Below, in pieces: positions 1-5,603 of a stretch of DNA of 5,603 nt (its first letter is position 1; the number at the start of each line of letters is the position of its first letter). Made by a program: the position numbers and the translations under genes. The notes below the pieces were generated by a model. That model worked only from the letters and a program-made list of their open reading frames with translations. It did no database searches and was not told where the DNA came from. This DNA comes from Thermoplasmata archaeon. Lineage in GTDB: Archaea > Thermoplasmatota > Thermoplasmata > Lutacidiplasmatales > UBA184. Location of the stretch: contig JASHVA010000043.1 of assembly GCA_030039715.1 (NCBI GenBank), positions 1 to 5,603 of the forward strand, in the 5' to 3' direction.

Positions 1-2
1 CC

Positions 3-10
3 ATCAAATA
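3..10 (+). promoter_or_regulatory. TATA-like element upstream of the hydrolase
   Basis: ATCAAATA is the only A/T-rich patch in the otherwise GC-rich 5' edge. Its centre lies about 24 nt before the ATG at 32, the distance expected for an archaeal TATA box driving a leaderless transcript. If the transcript does start at about 32, the GGTGA at 21-25 would not be transcribed, so the two signals are alternatives. The window edge hides anything further upstream. This is an inference from spacing and composition only. Confidence 0.35.
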
Positions 11-20
11 GCCCGGATAC

Positions 21-25
21 GGTGA
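21..25 (+). promoter_or_regulatory. Possible ribosome-binding site (GGTGA) for the hydrolase
   Basis: GGTGA is complementary to part of the conserved 16S rRNA 3' end and sits 6 nt before the ATG at 32, a good spacing. It supports that ATG as the start if the mRNA has a leader. It competes with the leaderless reading suggested by the A/T-rich element at 3-10. Confidence 0.4.
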
Positions 26-31
26 CGCAGC

Positions 32-853
32 ATGCCGATCTTCACGACCAAGGACAAGGAGCAGATCTACTACAAGGACTGGGGAACCGGGCAGCCGGTC
101 GTGTTCAGCCACGGATGGCCCCTGAGCGCCGACGCATGGGAGGACCAGATGCTGTTCCTGGCCTCGCACGGCTATCGTTGCATCGCGCACGACCGCCGGG
201 GCCATGGCCGCTCCTCGCAGCCGTGGAACGGCAACGACATGGACACCTACGCCGACGACCTCGCGGGTCTCGTGGAACACCTGAACCTCCGCGACGCCGT
301 GCACATCGGGCACTCCACCGGGGGCGGCGAGGTCGTCCGGTACATCGGCCGCCACGGCACGAAACGGGTCGCGAAGGCGGTCTTGATCGCTTCGGTGCCC
401 CCGCTGATGCTGAAGACCGCCGCGAATCCCGGCGGCCTGCCCATCGAGGCGTTCGACCAGATCCGGGCGGGGGTCCAGAGCGACCGGTCGCAGTTCTTCA
501 AGGACCTGAGCGCGCCGTTCTACGGTGCGAACCGACCCGGTTCCAAGGCCTCGCAGGGGTTGCGCGACTCCTTCTGGCTCCAGGGGATGATGGCGGGTCA
601 CAAGGCGGTCTACGACTGCATCAAGCAGTTCTCGGAGACGGACTTCACCGAGGACCTGAAGAAGGTCAACGTCCCCACGCTCGTCCTCCACGGAGACGAC
701 GACCAGATCGTCCCGATCGCGGACTCGTCCCAGCTGACGGCGAAGATCGTGAAGGGCGCCCGGCTCAAGGTCGTCCCCGGAGCTCCCCACGGTCTCTGCT
801 CGACGCACAAGGATCTCGTCAACCAGGAACTGCTGACGTTCCTGAAGTCGTGA
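32..853 (+). CDS. Alpha/beta hydrolase, cofactor-free (non-heme) chloroperoxidase/esterase type
   Basis: This is a complete 273-aa protein, the usual length of the cofactor-free haloperoxidase/perhydrolase branch of the alpha/beta hydrolases. Visible in the sequence: an oxyanion-loop motif SHGWP (residues 26-30), the HDRRGHGRS strand and turn (53-61), the nucleophile elbow GHSTGG with Ser95, the acid loop HGDDDQIVP with probable catalytic Asp224, and APHG with His253. The triad is therefore intact, and a helical cap of roughly residues 125-205 lies between nucleophile and acid. No signal peptide or membrane segment is seen, so it is probably cytoplasmic. Known of the family: these enzymes hydrolyse esters and, with a carboxylic acid and peroxide, form peracids that can halogenate substrates non-specifically; the natural substrate is usually unknown. 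ATG 32 is preferred because the N-terminus MPIFTTKD and the following strand match the family start. Codon use is GC-rich like its neighbour, so there is no compositional sign of recent transfer. The family is clear; the substrate is not. Confidence 0.93.
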   Translation: MPIFTTKDKEQIYYKDWGTGQPVVFSHGWPLSADAWEDQMLFLASHGYRCIAHDRRGHGRSSQPWNGNDMDTYADDLAGLVEHLNLRDAVHIGHSTGGGEVVRYIGRHGTKRVAKAVLIASVPPLMLKTAANPGGLPIEAFDQIRAGVQSDRSQFFKDLSAPFYGANRPGSKASQGLRDSFWLQGMMAGHKAVYDCIKQFSETDFTEDLKKVNVPTLVLHGDDDQIVPIADSSQLTAKIVKGARLKVVPGAPHGLCSTHKDLVNQELLTFLKS

Positions 854-908
854 GCCGCGCCGGTCGGACCCTTTCGTAGATTCCCGAGTCCACTCCGGAG
901 ACGCCCGG

Positions 909-928
909 CCGCCCGCTCCTCAGGGCGG
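909..928 (+). terminator. GC hairpin downstream of the hydrolase, weak terminator candidate
   Basis: CCGCCC (909-914) and GGGCGG (923-928) form a perfect 6-bp all-GC stem with an 8-nt loop, 56 nt after the hydrolase stop. No T-run follows it on the + strand, so it lacks the U-tract expected of bacterial intrinsic and archaeal terminators. It may simply reflect high GC, or stabilise the 3' end of the hydrolase mRNA. Confidence 0.2.
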
Positions 929-966
929 ACCGATACGAACAAAAAGGCGAGCCCGACGCCACGATA

Positions 967-979
967 GGGGGACTCCCCC
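967..979. promoter_or_regulatory. Perfect 13-bp palindrome, candidate operator
   Basis: GGGGGA-C-TCCCCC is an inverted repeat with 6-bp arms around a single central base. It ends 17 bp before the TATA-like element at 997-1004, a place where an archaeal regulator or activator could bind. No second copy was seen in the window. As RNA the arms could pair only with a larger loop (5-bp stem, 3-nt loop). The bound protein, if any, is unknown. Confidence 0.3.
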
Positions 980-996
980 CAACGGCCACCTATGGG

Positions 997-1004
997 TTTA
1001 TGTT
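997..1004 (+). promoter_or_regulatory. TATA-like promoter element for the large surface-protein gene
   Basis: TTTATGTT is the most A/T-rich stretch just upstream of the large gene. Its centre lies about 24-25 nt before the ATG at 1024, close to the spacing of the A/T-rich element before the hydrolase. An archaeal TATA box here would start transcription near 1024-1028. That gives either a leaderless message for the small ORF at 1024 or an approximately 105-nt leader before ATG 1133. Spacing and composition are seen; promoter function is inferred. Confidence 0.4.
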
Positions 1005-1023
1005 CTCGAACCGCCGGAACTAC

Positions 1024-1128
1024 ATGCTACCGGTGCCGGGTAATCTCGTAGGAGGGGGCCGTAGGGCCACATCCGGGGTAGCGCAGTTCGACGAATTCGC
1101 TCGTCGTGTTGGTCGCGAGTTCACGTAG
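1024..1128 (+). CDS. Possible 34-aa leader ORF upstream of the large gene
   Basis: An ATG at 1024 opens 34 codons ending in TAG at 1126-1128, four bases before ATG 1133 of the large gene and in a different frame. The predicted peptide begins MLPVPGNLVGG, ends FARRVGREFT, and has no hydrophobic segment or family I recognise. Two things argue for it: ATG 1024 sits where a leaderless transcript from the TATA-like element at 997-1004 would begin, and its stop lies close enough to ATG 1133 for translational coupling. Against it, the peptide is short and uncharacterised, and open frames of this length arise by chance in GC-rich DNA. It may be a regulatory upstream ORF rather than a gene with its own product. 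Confidence 0.25.
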   Translation: MLPVPGNLVGGGRRATSGVAQFDEFARRVGREFT

Positions 1129-1132
1129 GGGA

Positions 1133-1249
1133 ATGCGCGCGACTCCCCGACCGCCCCGCCGACGTGCTTCGCTCGCCGTCGGTGCCGTACTGCTGGTCGC
1201 GGCGATCGGCATGATCACTTCGCTCCTCGTCGTCCCCGGCGCGACCGGT
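1133..1249 (+). other. Signal peptide or N-terminal membrane anchor of the surface protein
   Basis: Residues 1-39 show a basic n-region (MRATPRPPRRR), an uncharged hydrophobic stretch (about residues 14-36, ending ITSLLVV) and a small-residue region PGATG where cleavage could occur. Adjacent arginines before S-L make a Tat-like reading possible, and R-R-A before a hydrophobic stretch superficially recalls archaeal pilin-type signals, though Ser after the Ala fits that consensus poorly. A Sec signal is the simplest reading. Confidence 0.75.
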
Positions 1250-4200
1250 ACTGGAAACACGGGCAGCACGACCCCGTCCGTGGGATCGATCACGGTTTCG
1301 CCCGCCCTCTCGCCCGGTTCACAGGTCGTCACGCAGGGGCACTCGGCCGCCGTTTCGGCCACGATCCCGAGTTCGGGTACCCCGCCGTACCGCTGGCAGT
1401 GGCTCTACAGCCTCAACGGGGGGGCATCCTACACGCCGGCCGGCTCCGCGCAGTGCCTCACTCCCGGCGGCGACGGAGCGACGCCCGGCGCCGTCGAGAC
1501 CTGCTCGTTCGCGACCACGGACGCGACACCGACCGGCACCTATTCGTTCGCCCTCCGCATCACGGACAGCGCGAGCGAAGCGGAGACCGTGACCTCCCCG
1601 GTTTCCACCACGATCTCGGTCGAGCGGGGGAGCACGACCAGCGAGGCCTCGGCGGACGGAGCCCCCGCGCTCCAGACGGACCCGCAGGAGGACTGCACCG
1701 GCGGTTGCACCAACACGAACTGGTTCGGCGGGACCCGCGGCTCGGGAAACCTCGCGGTCACCACGACCGCCACGAACGAACTGCTCGTCCTCGAGATCAC
1801 CGACTCCGGCCAGACCGGAGCGGACCTCTCGACGGCGGATCTCGCCGATACCCAGGGGTCGACCTGGACCCTCGAGTCGACCAACGAGTGGGATGGGGCC
1901 GGGCACTTCCAGTACGTCTTCTACGCGCTCGACGGCACGGCGGGCGCCGACACGATCACCGTCGACACGGCCGCGGGCACTCACACCGATACGACCGACG
2001 CGACCGCGGTGCTCTCGGCGTTCACCGGCGTGGACACTTCTGCGCCGATCGCCGCGATCGGTACGTTCGAGGACGGCACCGGCACGCAGTCGTCCGCCAG
2101 CGTCACCATCCACGTCTCGCCCACGACGATCCTCGGCGTCGTATCGACGACCGACGGCTCTTCGGACTTCGCCGCGACCACCTCCCCGGCCTTCACCGAA
2201 GCTGGAACGATCAACGACGGCGCCGCCACCGCTTCGTTCCTCGAGTACTACGCGGCCTCGGCGACCGGCACGTACACCTCCGAGCCGACCTGGACCGGTT
2301 CGGTGCACTGGGGGGCCGTGGCGATCGCCGTCCAAGGTGCCTCTCCGCTCTCGGTCACCATCGCGCCGACCGCGGTGACGCTCGACCAGGGCCAGTCGGT
2401 GACCGAGACGGCGACCGCGACCGGCGGAACCGGCACGCTCACCTACACTTGGTCGATCGCTTCGGGCAGCTGCCCCGGGTTCGCGAACTCGGGTGCGGCC
2501 ACCCTTACCTACTCGCCGTCGGGCACGTCCACGAACTGCGTGCTGACCGTCACGGTCGAGGACGCGGACGGCCACACGGCCCAGCCGGCCACGTCCGCGG
2601 CGGTCACGGTGAACTCCGAACTCGCGGCGCCCGCGACGCCCACGGTAAGCGCCACGGCCCTCGACGTGAACCAGGCCGAGACGGTCACCGGCACGATCCC
2701 GAGCTCCGGGACCCCGACCTACGCCTGGACGTGGCTCGTCTCGGTGAGCGGCTCCGCCTACGCGGCGGAAACCGAGTGCACCACGAACGGCGGAACCGGC
2801 GCGGCGGCCGGCGCGACCGAGACTTGCACGCTCGCCGCGGCCCGGCTCACCGCCGGCGATACCTACAACTTCGAACTCAAGGTGACCGACAGCGCCACGA
2901 CGGCCGAGACCTCCACCTCGGCCGCGTCGGCCACGGTCTCCGTCGCCTCACAGCTGGCCGCACCGGCCGCGCCGTCCGTCAGCGCCACCAAGCTCGACCT
3001 GAACCAGGCACTGACTGTGAGCGGCACGATCCCGACCAGCGGCACGGCCCCTTACTCGTGGACCTGGCTCGCGTCGGCCGACGGCGGAGCGTACGCGACC
3101 GCCACCGAGTGCGCCACCGACGAGGGGACCGGGGCGGCGGCGGGAGCCACCAAGACCTGCGCCATCGGATCCGGCGACCTCGTCGCGGGCGACACGTACA
3201 ACTTCGAGCTTCAGGTCGAGGACGGCGCCTCGACGCCCGAGACGGCCCCCTCCGCCGCCAGCTCCACCGTGTCGGTGAGCACCGAACTCGCCGCCCCGGC
3301 CGCGCCGACCGTCAGCGCAGCGGCGCTCGACGTCAACCAGGCGGAGACCGTGACCGGGACGATCCCGTCGACCGGCACGGCGACCTACTCGTGGACCTGG
3401 CTCGTCTCGGTCGGGGACGCCGCCTATGCCGACGCGAGCCAGTGCGCCGCGAACTCGGGGACCGGCGCCGCCGCCGGCGCGACCGAGACCTGCGTCATCG
3501 CCGCGGCGACCCTGACCGCCGGGACGACGTACTCCTTCGAGCTCGAGGTCACCGACAGCGCGACCGTCGCGGAGACCGCGACTTCTCCCGCCTCCCCCAC
3601 CGTCACGGTGAGCTCGGCGCTCTCCGCCCCGGCCGCACCGACCGTCAGCGCGACCGCCCTCGACCTCAATCAGGCCGAGACGGTGACGGGGACGATCCCC
3701 TCGAGCGGCACTCCGTCGTATGCCTGGACGTGGCTCGTCTCGGTCAACGCCGGGGCCTACGGGACCGCCACGCAGTGCGCGGTGAACTCCGGCACCGGCG
3801 CCGCCGGCGGCGCGACCGAGACCTGCGCGATCGGCGCGAGCGACCTCACCGCCGGCGACACCTACGGCTTCGAGCTCCAGGTCAAGGACAGCGCCTCGAC
3901 CGCGGAGAGCGTGACGTCCCCGGCATCCTCCACGATCGCGGTCAAGGCAGCGCTGACCGCCCCGGCAACGCCGACGATCGGCGCGGCGAAGATCGACCGC
4001 AACCAGGCGGAGACGGTCACCGGCACGATCCCGAGCACGGGCACCGCGACGTACGCCTGGACCTGGATGGTCTCGGTGAGCGGAGGCGCGTATGCGGCCG
4101 CGACCCAGTGTGCGACCAACTCCGGTACCGGCGCCGCCGCCGGGGCGACCGAGACGTGCTCGATCGCCGCGAACACCCTCACCGCCGGCGACACCTACGC

Positions 4201-5603
4201 CTTCGAGCTCAAGGTCACGGACAGTGCGACGACCCCCGAGACGGCGACCTCGGGCGCCTCGGCCTCTGTGACGGTCGCCTCCACCCTCGCGGCACCGGCC
4301 GCGCCGACCAACAGCGCGACGAAGCTCGACCTCAACCAAGGGCTGACGATCGACGACGCGATCCCGACCTCGGGCACCGCGACGTACTCCTGGCAGTGGC
4401 TCGTCTCCGTGAACGGCGGTACCTACGCCGACGCGACCGTCTGCGCCACCAACGCCGGTTCCGGCGCGGCCGCCGGGGCGACCGAGACGTGCAGCGTCGC
4501 GGCGAACGGCCTCACGACCGGCGACAACTACGCCTTCGAGCTCGAGGTCACGGACGGCGCGACGACCCCCGAGTCGGTCACCTCGGCCGCATCGGCCACC
4601 GTGACCGTCAGCTCCGCGCTCTCGGCGCCCGCGGCGCCGACGTTGAGCGCGTCCGCCCTCGACCTGAACCAGGCGATGACGATCTCCGGAAACGTACCGT
4701 CAACCGGAACCGCACCGTACTCCTGGACCTGGCTCGTCTCGGTCAACGGCGGCGCTTACGCGACCGCGACCGAGTGCGCCGTCGACGACGGCTCGGGGGC
4801 GGCCGCCGGTGCGGCCGAGACCTGTTCGATCGCCGCGAACACGCTCAGCGCCGGGACCACGCTCGCCTTCAAACTCGAATCGACCGACTCGGCCACCTCG
4901 GCCGAAACGGTGACGTCACCCGCCTCGGGCACGACCGCGGTGGAAAGCGCACTCGCCGCCCCGGCGGCGCCGGTCCCGAACGCGACCGGGATCGACCTCT
5001 CCACGATCCTCGGGGTTTCGGGCACCCTCCCGTCGACCGGCTCTCCCTCGTATTCCTGGCAGTGGCTCATCTCCCAGAACGGCAGCGGGTACGCCGACGC
5101 GACGGTCTGCGGGAGCTCGGCCTCCGGCACCGGAGGCGCCGCCGGCGCGGAGGAGACCTGCACGGTCCCCGCCGACATCCTGACCGGCGGGGCCAACTAC
5201 ACCTTCGAACTCGAGGTGACCGACAGCGCGTCGAACCCCGAGTCCGCGACGTCCGGGGCCTCGGCCGACGTCGCGGTCAGCTCGGACCTCGTGGGCGGTG
5301 CCCCGAGCCCCCCGAGCGCGGTGCTCGACGACGGGCAGTCGGTCGTTCTCTCGGCGAACGCGGACGGCGGGAGCGGAGGCAACACGTACCAGTGGTACGA
5401 GGGGGACTCCGCGAGCGCGTGCGTCGCCCTCGGTAGTCCGATCACCGGTGCGACGGGCGCGACGTACTCCGCCGACCCCTCGAGCACCACCTACTACTGC
5501 TACGTCGTGGACGACTCCGACGGCGACGCGGTGACCTCGGGGGCCGCCCTTCTCACCGTCAATTCCGCCCTGCTCGCCCCGTCGGCACCCACCGTCAGCG
5601 CGA
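1133..5603 (+). CDS. Giant secreted/surface repeat protein (Ig/PKD-like beta-sandwich repeats), 3' end outside window
   Basis: One frame stays open from ATG 1133 to the window edge: 1490 codons plus one base, with no stop. The start is chosen because residues 1-39 form a secretion signal: an arginine-rich n-region (R6, R9-R11), a hydrophobic core at about 14-36 and a small-residue end (PGATG). RRASL resembles a minimal twin-arginine motif but is not the full consensus, and the segment could remain as a membrane anchor. Domains in order: divergent repeat unit (53-166), jelly-roll-like domain (about 167-402), PKD/Ig-like domain (406-493), eight tandem repeats (497-1385), another Ig-like domain (1386-1479), then the start of a further repeat-like unit. 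All domains after the signal hold exactly two cysteines, 24 in total. By my reading the protein after the signal has only 9 Lys and 6 Arg, against roughly 9-10 acidic residues per repeat. It is likely an extracellular adhesin, stalk or S-layer-associated protein. No catalytic motif is seen. The AGGGGA directly before ATG 1133 is too close for a normal ribosome-binding site; alternative starts are GTG 1106 and TTG 1109. Confidence 0.9.
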   Translation, partial: MRATPRPPRRRASLAVGAVLLVAAIGMITSLLVVPGATGTGNTGSTTPSVGSITVSPALSPGSQVVTQGHSAAVSATIPSSGTPPYRWQWLYSLNGGASYTPAGSAQCLTPGGDGATPGAVETCSFATTDATPTGTYSFALRITDSASEAETVTSPVSTTISVERGSTTSEASADGAPALQTDPQEDCTGGCTNTNWFGGTRGSGNLAVTTTATNELLVLEITDSGQTGADLSTADLADTQGSTWTLESTNEWDGAGHFQYVFYALDGTAGADTITVDTAAGTHTDTTDATAVLSAFTGVDTSAPIAAIGTFEDGTGTQSSASVTIHVSPTTILGVVSTTDGSSDFAATTSPAFTEAGTINDGAATASFLEYYAASATGTYTSEPTWTGSVHWGAVAIAVQGASPLSVTIAPTAVTLDQGQSVTETATATGGTGTLTYTWSIASGSCPGFANSGAATLTYSPSGTSTNCVLTVTVEDADGHTAQPATSAAVTVNSELAAPATPTVSATALDVNQAETVTGTIPSSGTPTYAWTWLVSVSGSAYAAETECTTNGGTGAAAGATETCTLAAARLTAGDTYNFELKVTDSATTAETSTSAASATVSVASQLAAPAAPSVSATKLDLNQALTVSGTIPTSGTAPYSWTWLASADGGAYATATECATDEGTGAAAGATKTCAIGSGDLVAGDTYNFELQVEDGASTPETAPSAASSTVSVSTELAAPAAPTVSAAALDVNQAETVTGTIPSTGTATYSWTWLVSVGDAAYADASQCAANSGTGAAAGATETCVIAAATLTAGTTYSFELEVTDSATVAETATSPASPTVTVSSALSAPAAPTVSATALDLNQAETVTGTIPSSGTPSYAWTWLVSVNAGAYGTATQCAVNSGTGAAGGATETCAIGASDLTAGDTYGFELQVKDSASTAESVTSPASSTIAVKAALTAPATPTIGAAKIDRNQAETVTGTIPSTGTATYAWTWMVSVSGGAYAAATQCATNSGTGAAAGATETCSIAANTLTAGDTYAFELKVTDSATTPETATSGASASVTVASTLAAPAAPTNSATKLDLNQGLTIDDAIPTSGTATYSWQWLVSVNGGTYADATVCATNAGSGAAAGATETCSVAANGLTTGDNYAFELEVTDGATTPESVTSAASATVTVSSALSAPAAPTLSASALDLNQAMTISGNVPSTGTAPYSWTWLVSVNGGAYATATECAVDDGSGAAAGAAETCSIAANTLSAGTTLAFKLESTDSATSAETVTSPASGTTAVESALAAPAAPVPNATGIDLSTILGVSGTLPSTGSPSYSWQWLISQNGSGYADATVCGSSASGTGGAAGAEETCTVPADILTGGANYTFELEVTDSASNPESATSGASADVAVSSDLVGGAPSPPSAVLDDGQSVVLSANADGGSGGNTYQWYEGDSASACVALGSPITGATGATYSADPSSTTYYCYVVDDSDGDAVTSGAALLTVNSALLAPSAPTVSA
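1289..1630 (+). repeat. Divergent N-terminal copy of the surface repeat (unit 0)
   Basis: This segment carries all hallmarks of the later tandem units: TIPSSG at unit positions 25-30, Y-R-W-Q-W-L at 34-39, a cysteine pair separated by 15 residues and ending ETC, then YSFALRITDS. It differs by a three-residue insertion before the first cysteine and lacks the LxAPAxP and DLNQ opening motifs. It is separated from the array by two unrelated domains, so it is an old or independently recruited copy. Confidence 0.8.
1631..2338 (+). other. Jelly-roll-like extracellular domain inserted between repeats
   Basis: About 235 residues follow a pattern I know from many secreted bacterial and archaeal proteins: a hydrophobic strand (NELLVLEITDSG), a D-x-x-G-x-T-W-T-L element, a FYALDGTAGADTITV segment, AVLSAFTGVDTSAP, and a closing strand (HWGAVAIAVQG). 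A CTGGC pair near its start could form a local disulfide. The fold assignment rests on motif memory only; a carbohydrate- or surface-binding role is possible but unproven. Confidence 0.6.
2348..2611 (+). other. PKD/Ig-like domain
   Basis: Residues 406-493 read as a single PKD-type beta sandwich: LSVTIAPTAVTLDQGQSV opening, ATATGGTGTLTYTW with the core tryptophan, a loop bearing two cysteines (GSC and TNC), and the VLTVTVEDADGHT closing strand. It links the jelly-roll-like region to the tandem array and runs straight into unit 1 with no spacer. Confidence 0.7.
2621..5287 (+). repeat. Eight tandem coding repeats, seven of exactly 333 bp plus one of 336 bp
   Basis: Units start at 2621, 2954, 3287, 3620, 3953, 4286, 4619 and 4952. 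The first seven are each 111 codons with no insertion or deletion; the eighth has 112. Conserved unit positions: LxAPAxP (1-7), L/I-D with NQ in units 1-7 (14-18), IP (26-27), G30, Y34-x-W36-x-W38, Y47, C53, C69 (C70 in unit 8), a T-x-G-x turn (77-80), FEL in most units (84-86) and D90. Each unit has exactly two cysteines, probably one disulfide across the Gly/Ala-rich loop. Units differ widely at synonymous sites: comparing the first 42 codons of units 3 and 4, at least ten identical residues use different codons, so the array is old and held by protein-level selection. A 24-bp exact match survives between units 5 and 6 (4136-4159 and 4469-4492). Likely role: a spacer or rod of Ig-like modules. 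Confidence 0.92.
5288..5569 (+). other. Distinct Ig-like domain closing the repeat array
   Basis: These 94 residues break the 111-codon rhythm. They show GQSVVLSANADGGSGGNTYQWY, a cysteine in SACVAL, then ITGATGATYSADP and STTYYCYVVDDSDGD. This QWY...GAT...TYYC pattern is a known kind of Ig-like module in large archaeal and bacterial surface proteins. The two cysteines probably bridge the sheets. It ends at TVNSA and is followed directly by a new L-x-A-P-x-A-P opening. Confidence 0.7.
5570..5603 (+). repeat. Start of a further repeat-like unit, cut by the window edge
   Basis: The last 11 codons read LLAPSAPTVSA, nearly the same as the opening of tandem units 1-7 (LxAPAAPTVSA). The array, or a related one, therefore probably resumes after the Ig-like domain, and the protein continues well beyond the window. 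Confidence 0.7.

Noticed and set aside
22..879. Open frame beginning at GTG 22 overlapping the hydrolase.
   Set aside because: It reads as Arg/Pro/Gly-rich sequence, while the frame from ATG 32 encodes a complete catalytic alpha/beta hydrolase.
940..945. A-run as a minus-strand U-tract terminator.
   Set aside because: There is no credible minus-strand gene to its right that would need one.
1050..1055. AGGAGG, a strong Shine-Dalgarno match in the leader.
   Set aside because: No ATG, GTG or TTG follows at 5-10 nt spacing; the G-run probably reflects base composition.
1047..1131. Three CGTAGG motifs (1047, 1060, 1124) in the leader as a regulatory repeat.
   Set aside because: Spacing is irregular, the motif is short, and a similar CGTAG occurs at 875, so chance is sufficient.
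1319..4339. Long minus-strand open frames (1319-2575 and 2948-4339).
   Set aside because: Their products are Arg/Gly-rich and follow the repeat register of the opposite strand. They lack recognisable domains and are typical antisense shadows in high-GC DNA.
2621..5287. CRISPR array or transposon-derived repeat.
   Set aside because: The period is a multiple of three, the whole region is one open frame, and conservation is at the protein level. There are no spacers and no inverted ends.
1399..5436. Long open + strand frame of 1345 codons as a gene.
   Set aside because: It is the shadow of the repeat-protein frame: Arg-rich low complexity, no signal peptide, no recognisable domain. The overlapping frame starting at 1133 gives coherent Ig-like repeats.

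Overview
The window is a GC-rich stretch with two genes on the + strand: a complete short-chain alpha/beta hydrolase (32-853) and the 5' part of a very large secreted repeat protein (1133 to beyond 5603). Between them lies a 279-bp intergenic region with promoter-like elements and a possible 34-codon leader ORF. I see no RNA gene, CRISPR array, transposase or minus-strand gene.

Organism (inference): the tandem beta-sandwich repeats (Y-x-W-x-W, two cysteines, then F-E-L-x-V-x-D) and the terminal QWY...YYC Ig-like domain resemble the large surface proteins I associate with GC-rich Thermoplasmatota and related archaea from soil and sediment. An A/T-rich, TATA-like element lies about 24 nt before the hydrolase start and about 24 nt before the small leader ORF, which suits archaeal leaderless initiation. 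This is not proof; a GC-rich bacterium remains possible because the hydrolase family is widespread in bacteria.

Layout: 1-31 holds a TATA-like element and a GGTGA ribosome-binding-like site. 32-853 encodes a 273-aa cofactor-free haloperoxidase/esterase-type hydrolase with an intact Ser-Asp-His triad. 854-1132 holds a small GC hairpin, a perfect 13-bp palindrome, a TATA-like element and the possible leader ORF. From 1133 one frame stays open to the window edge (1490 codons). It encodes a signal peptide or anchor, a divergent copy of the repeat, a jelly-roll-like domain, a PKD/Ig-like domain, eight tandem repeats (seven of exactly 333 bp, the eighth 336 bp), a different Ig-like domain, and the first residues of another repeat-like unit.

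The large gene has no stop in the window, and a longer-looking overlapping frame (1399-5436) is only its shadow. Every predicted extracellular domain carries exactly two cysteines, and the mature protein is almost free of lysine and arginine. Together these point to a disulfide-stapled, very acidic, rod-like cell-surface protein. The hydrolase is probably an independent neighbour: it has its own start signals and there is no sequence sign of a shared function.
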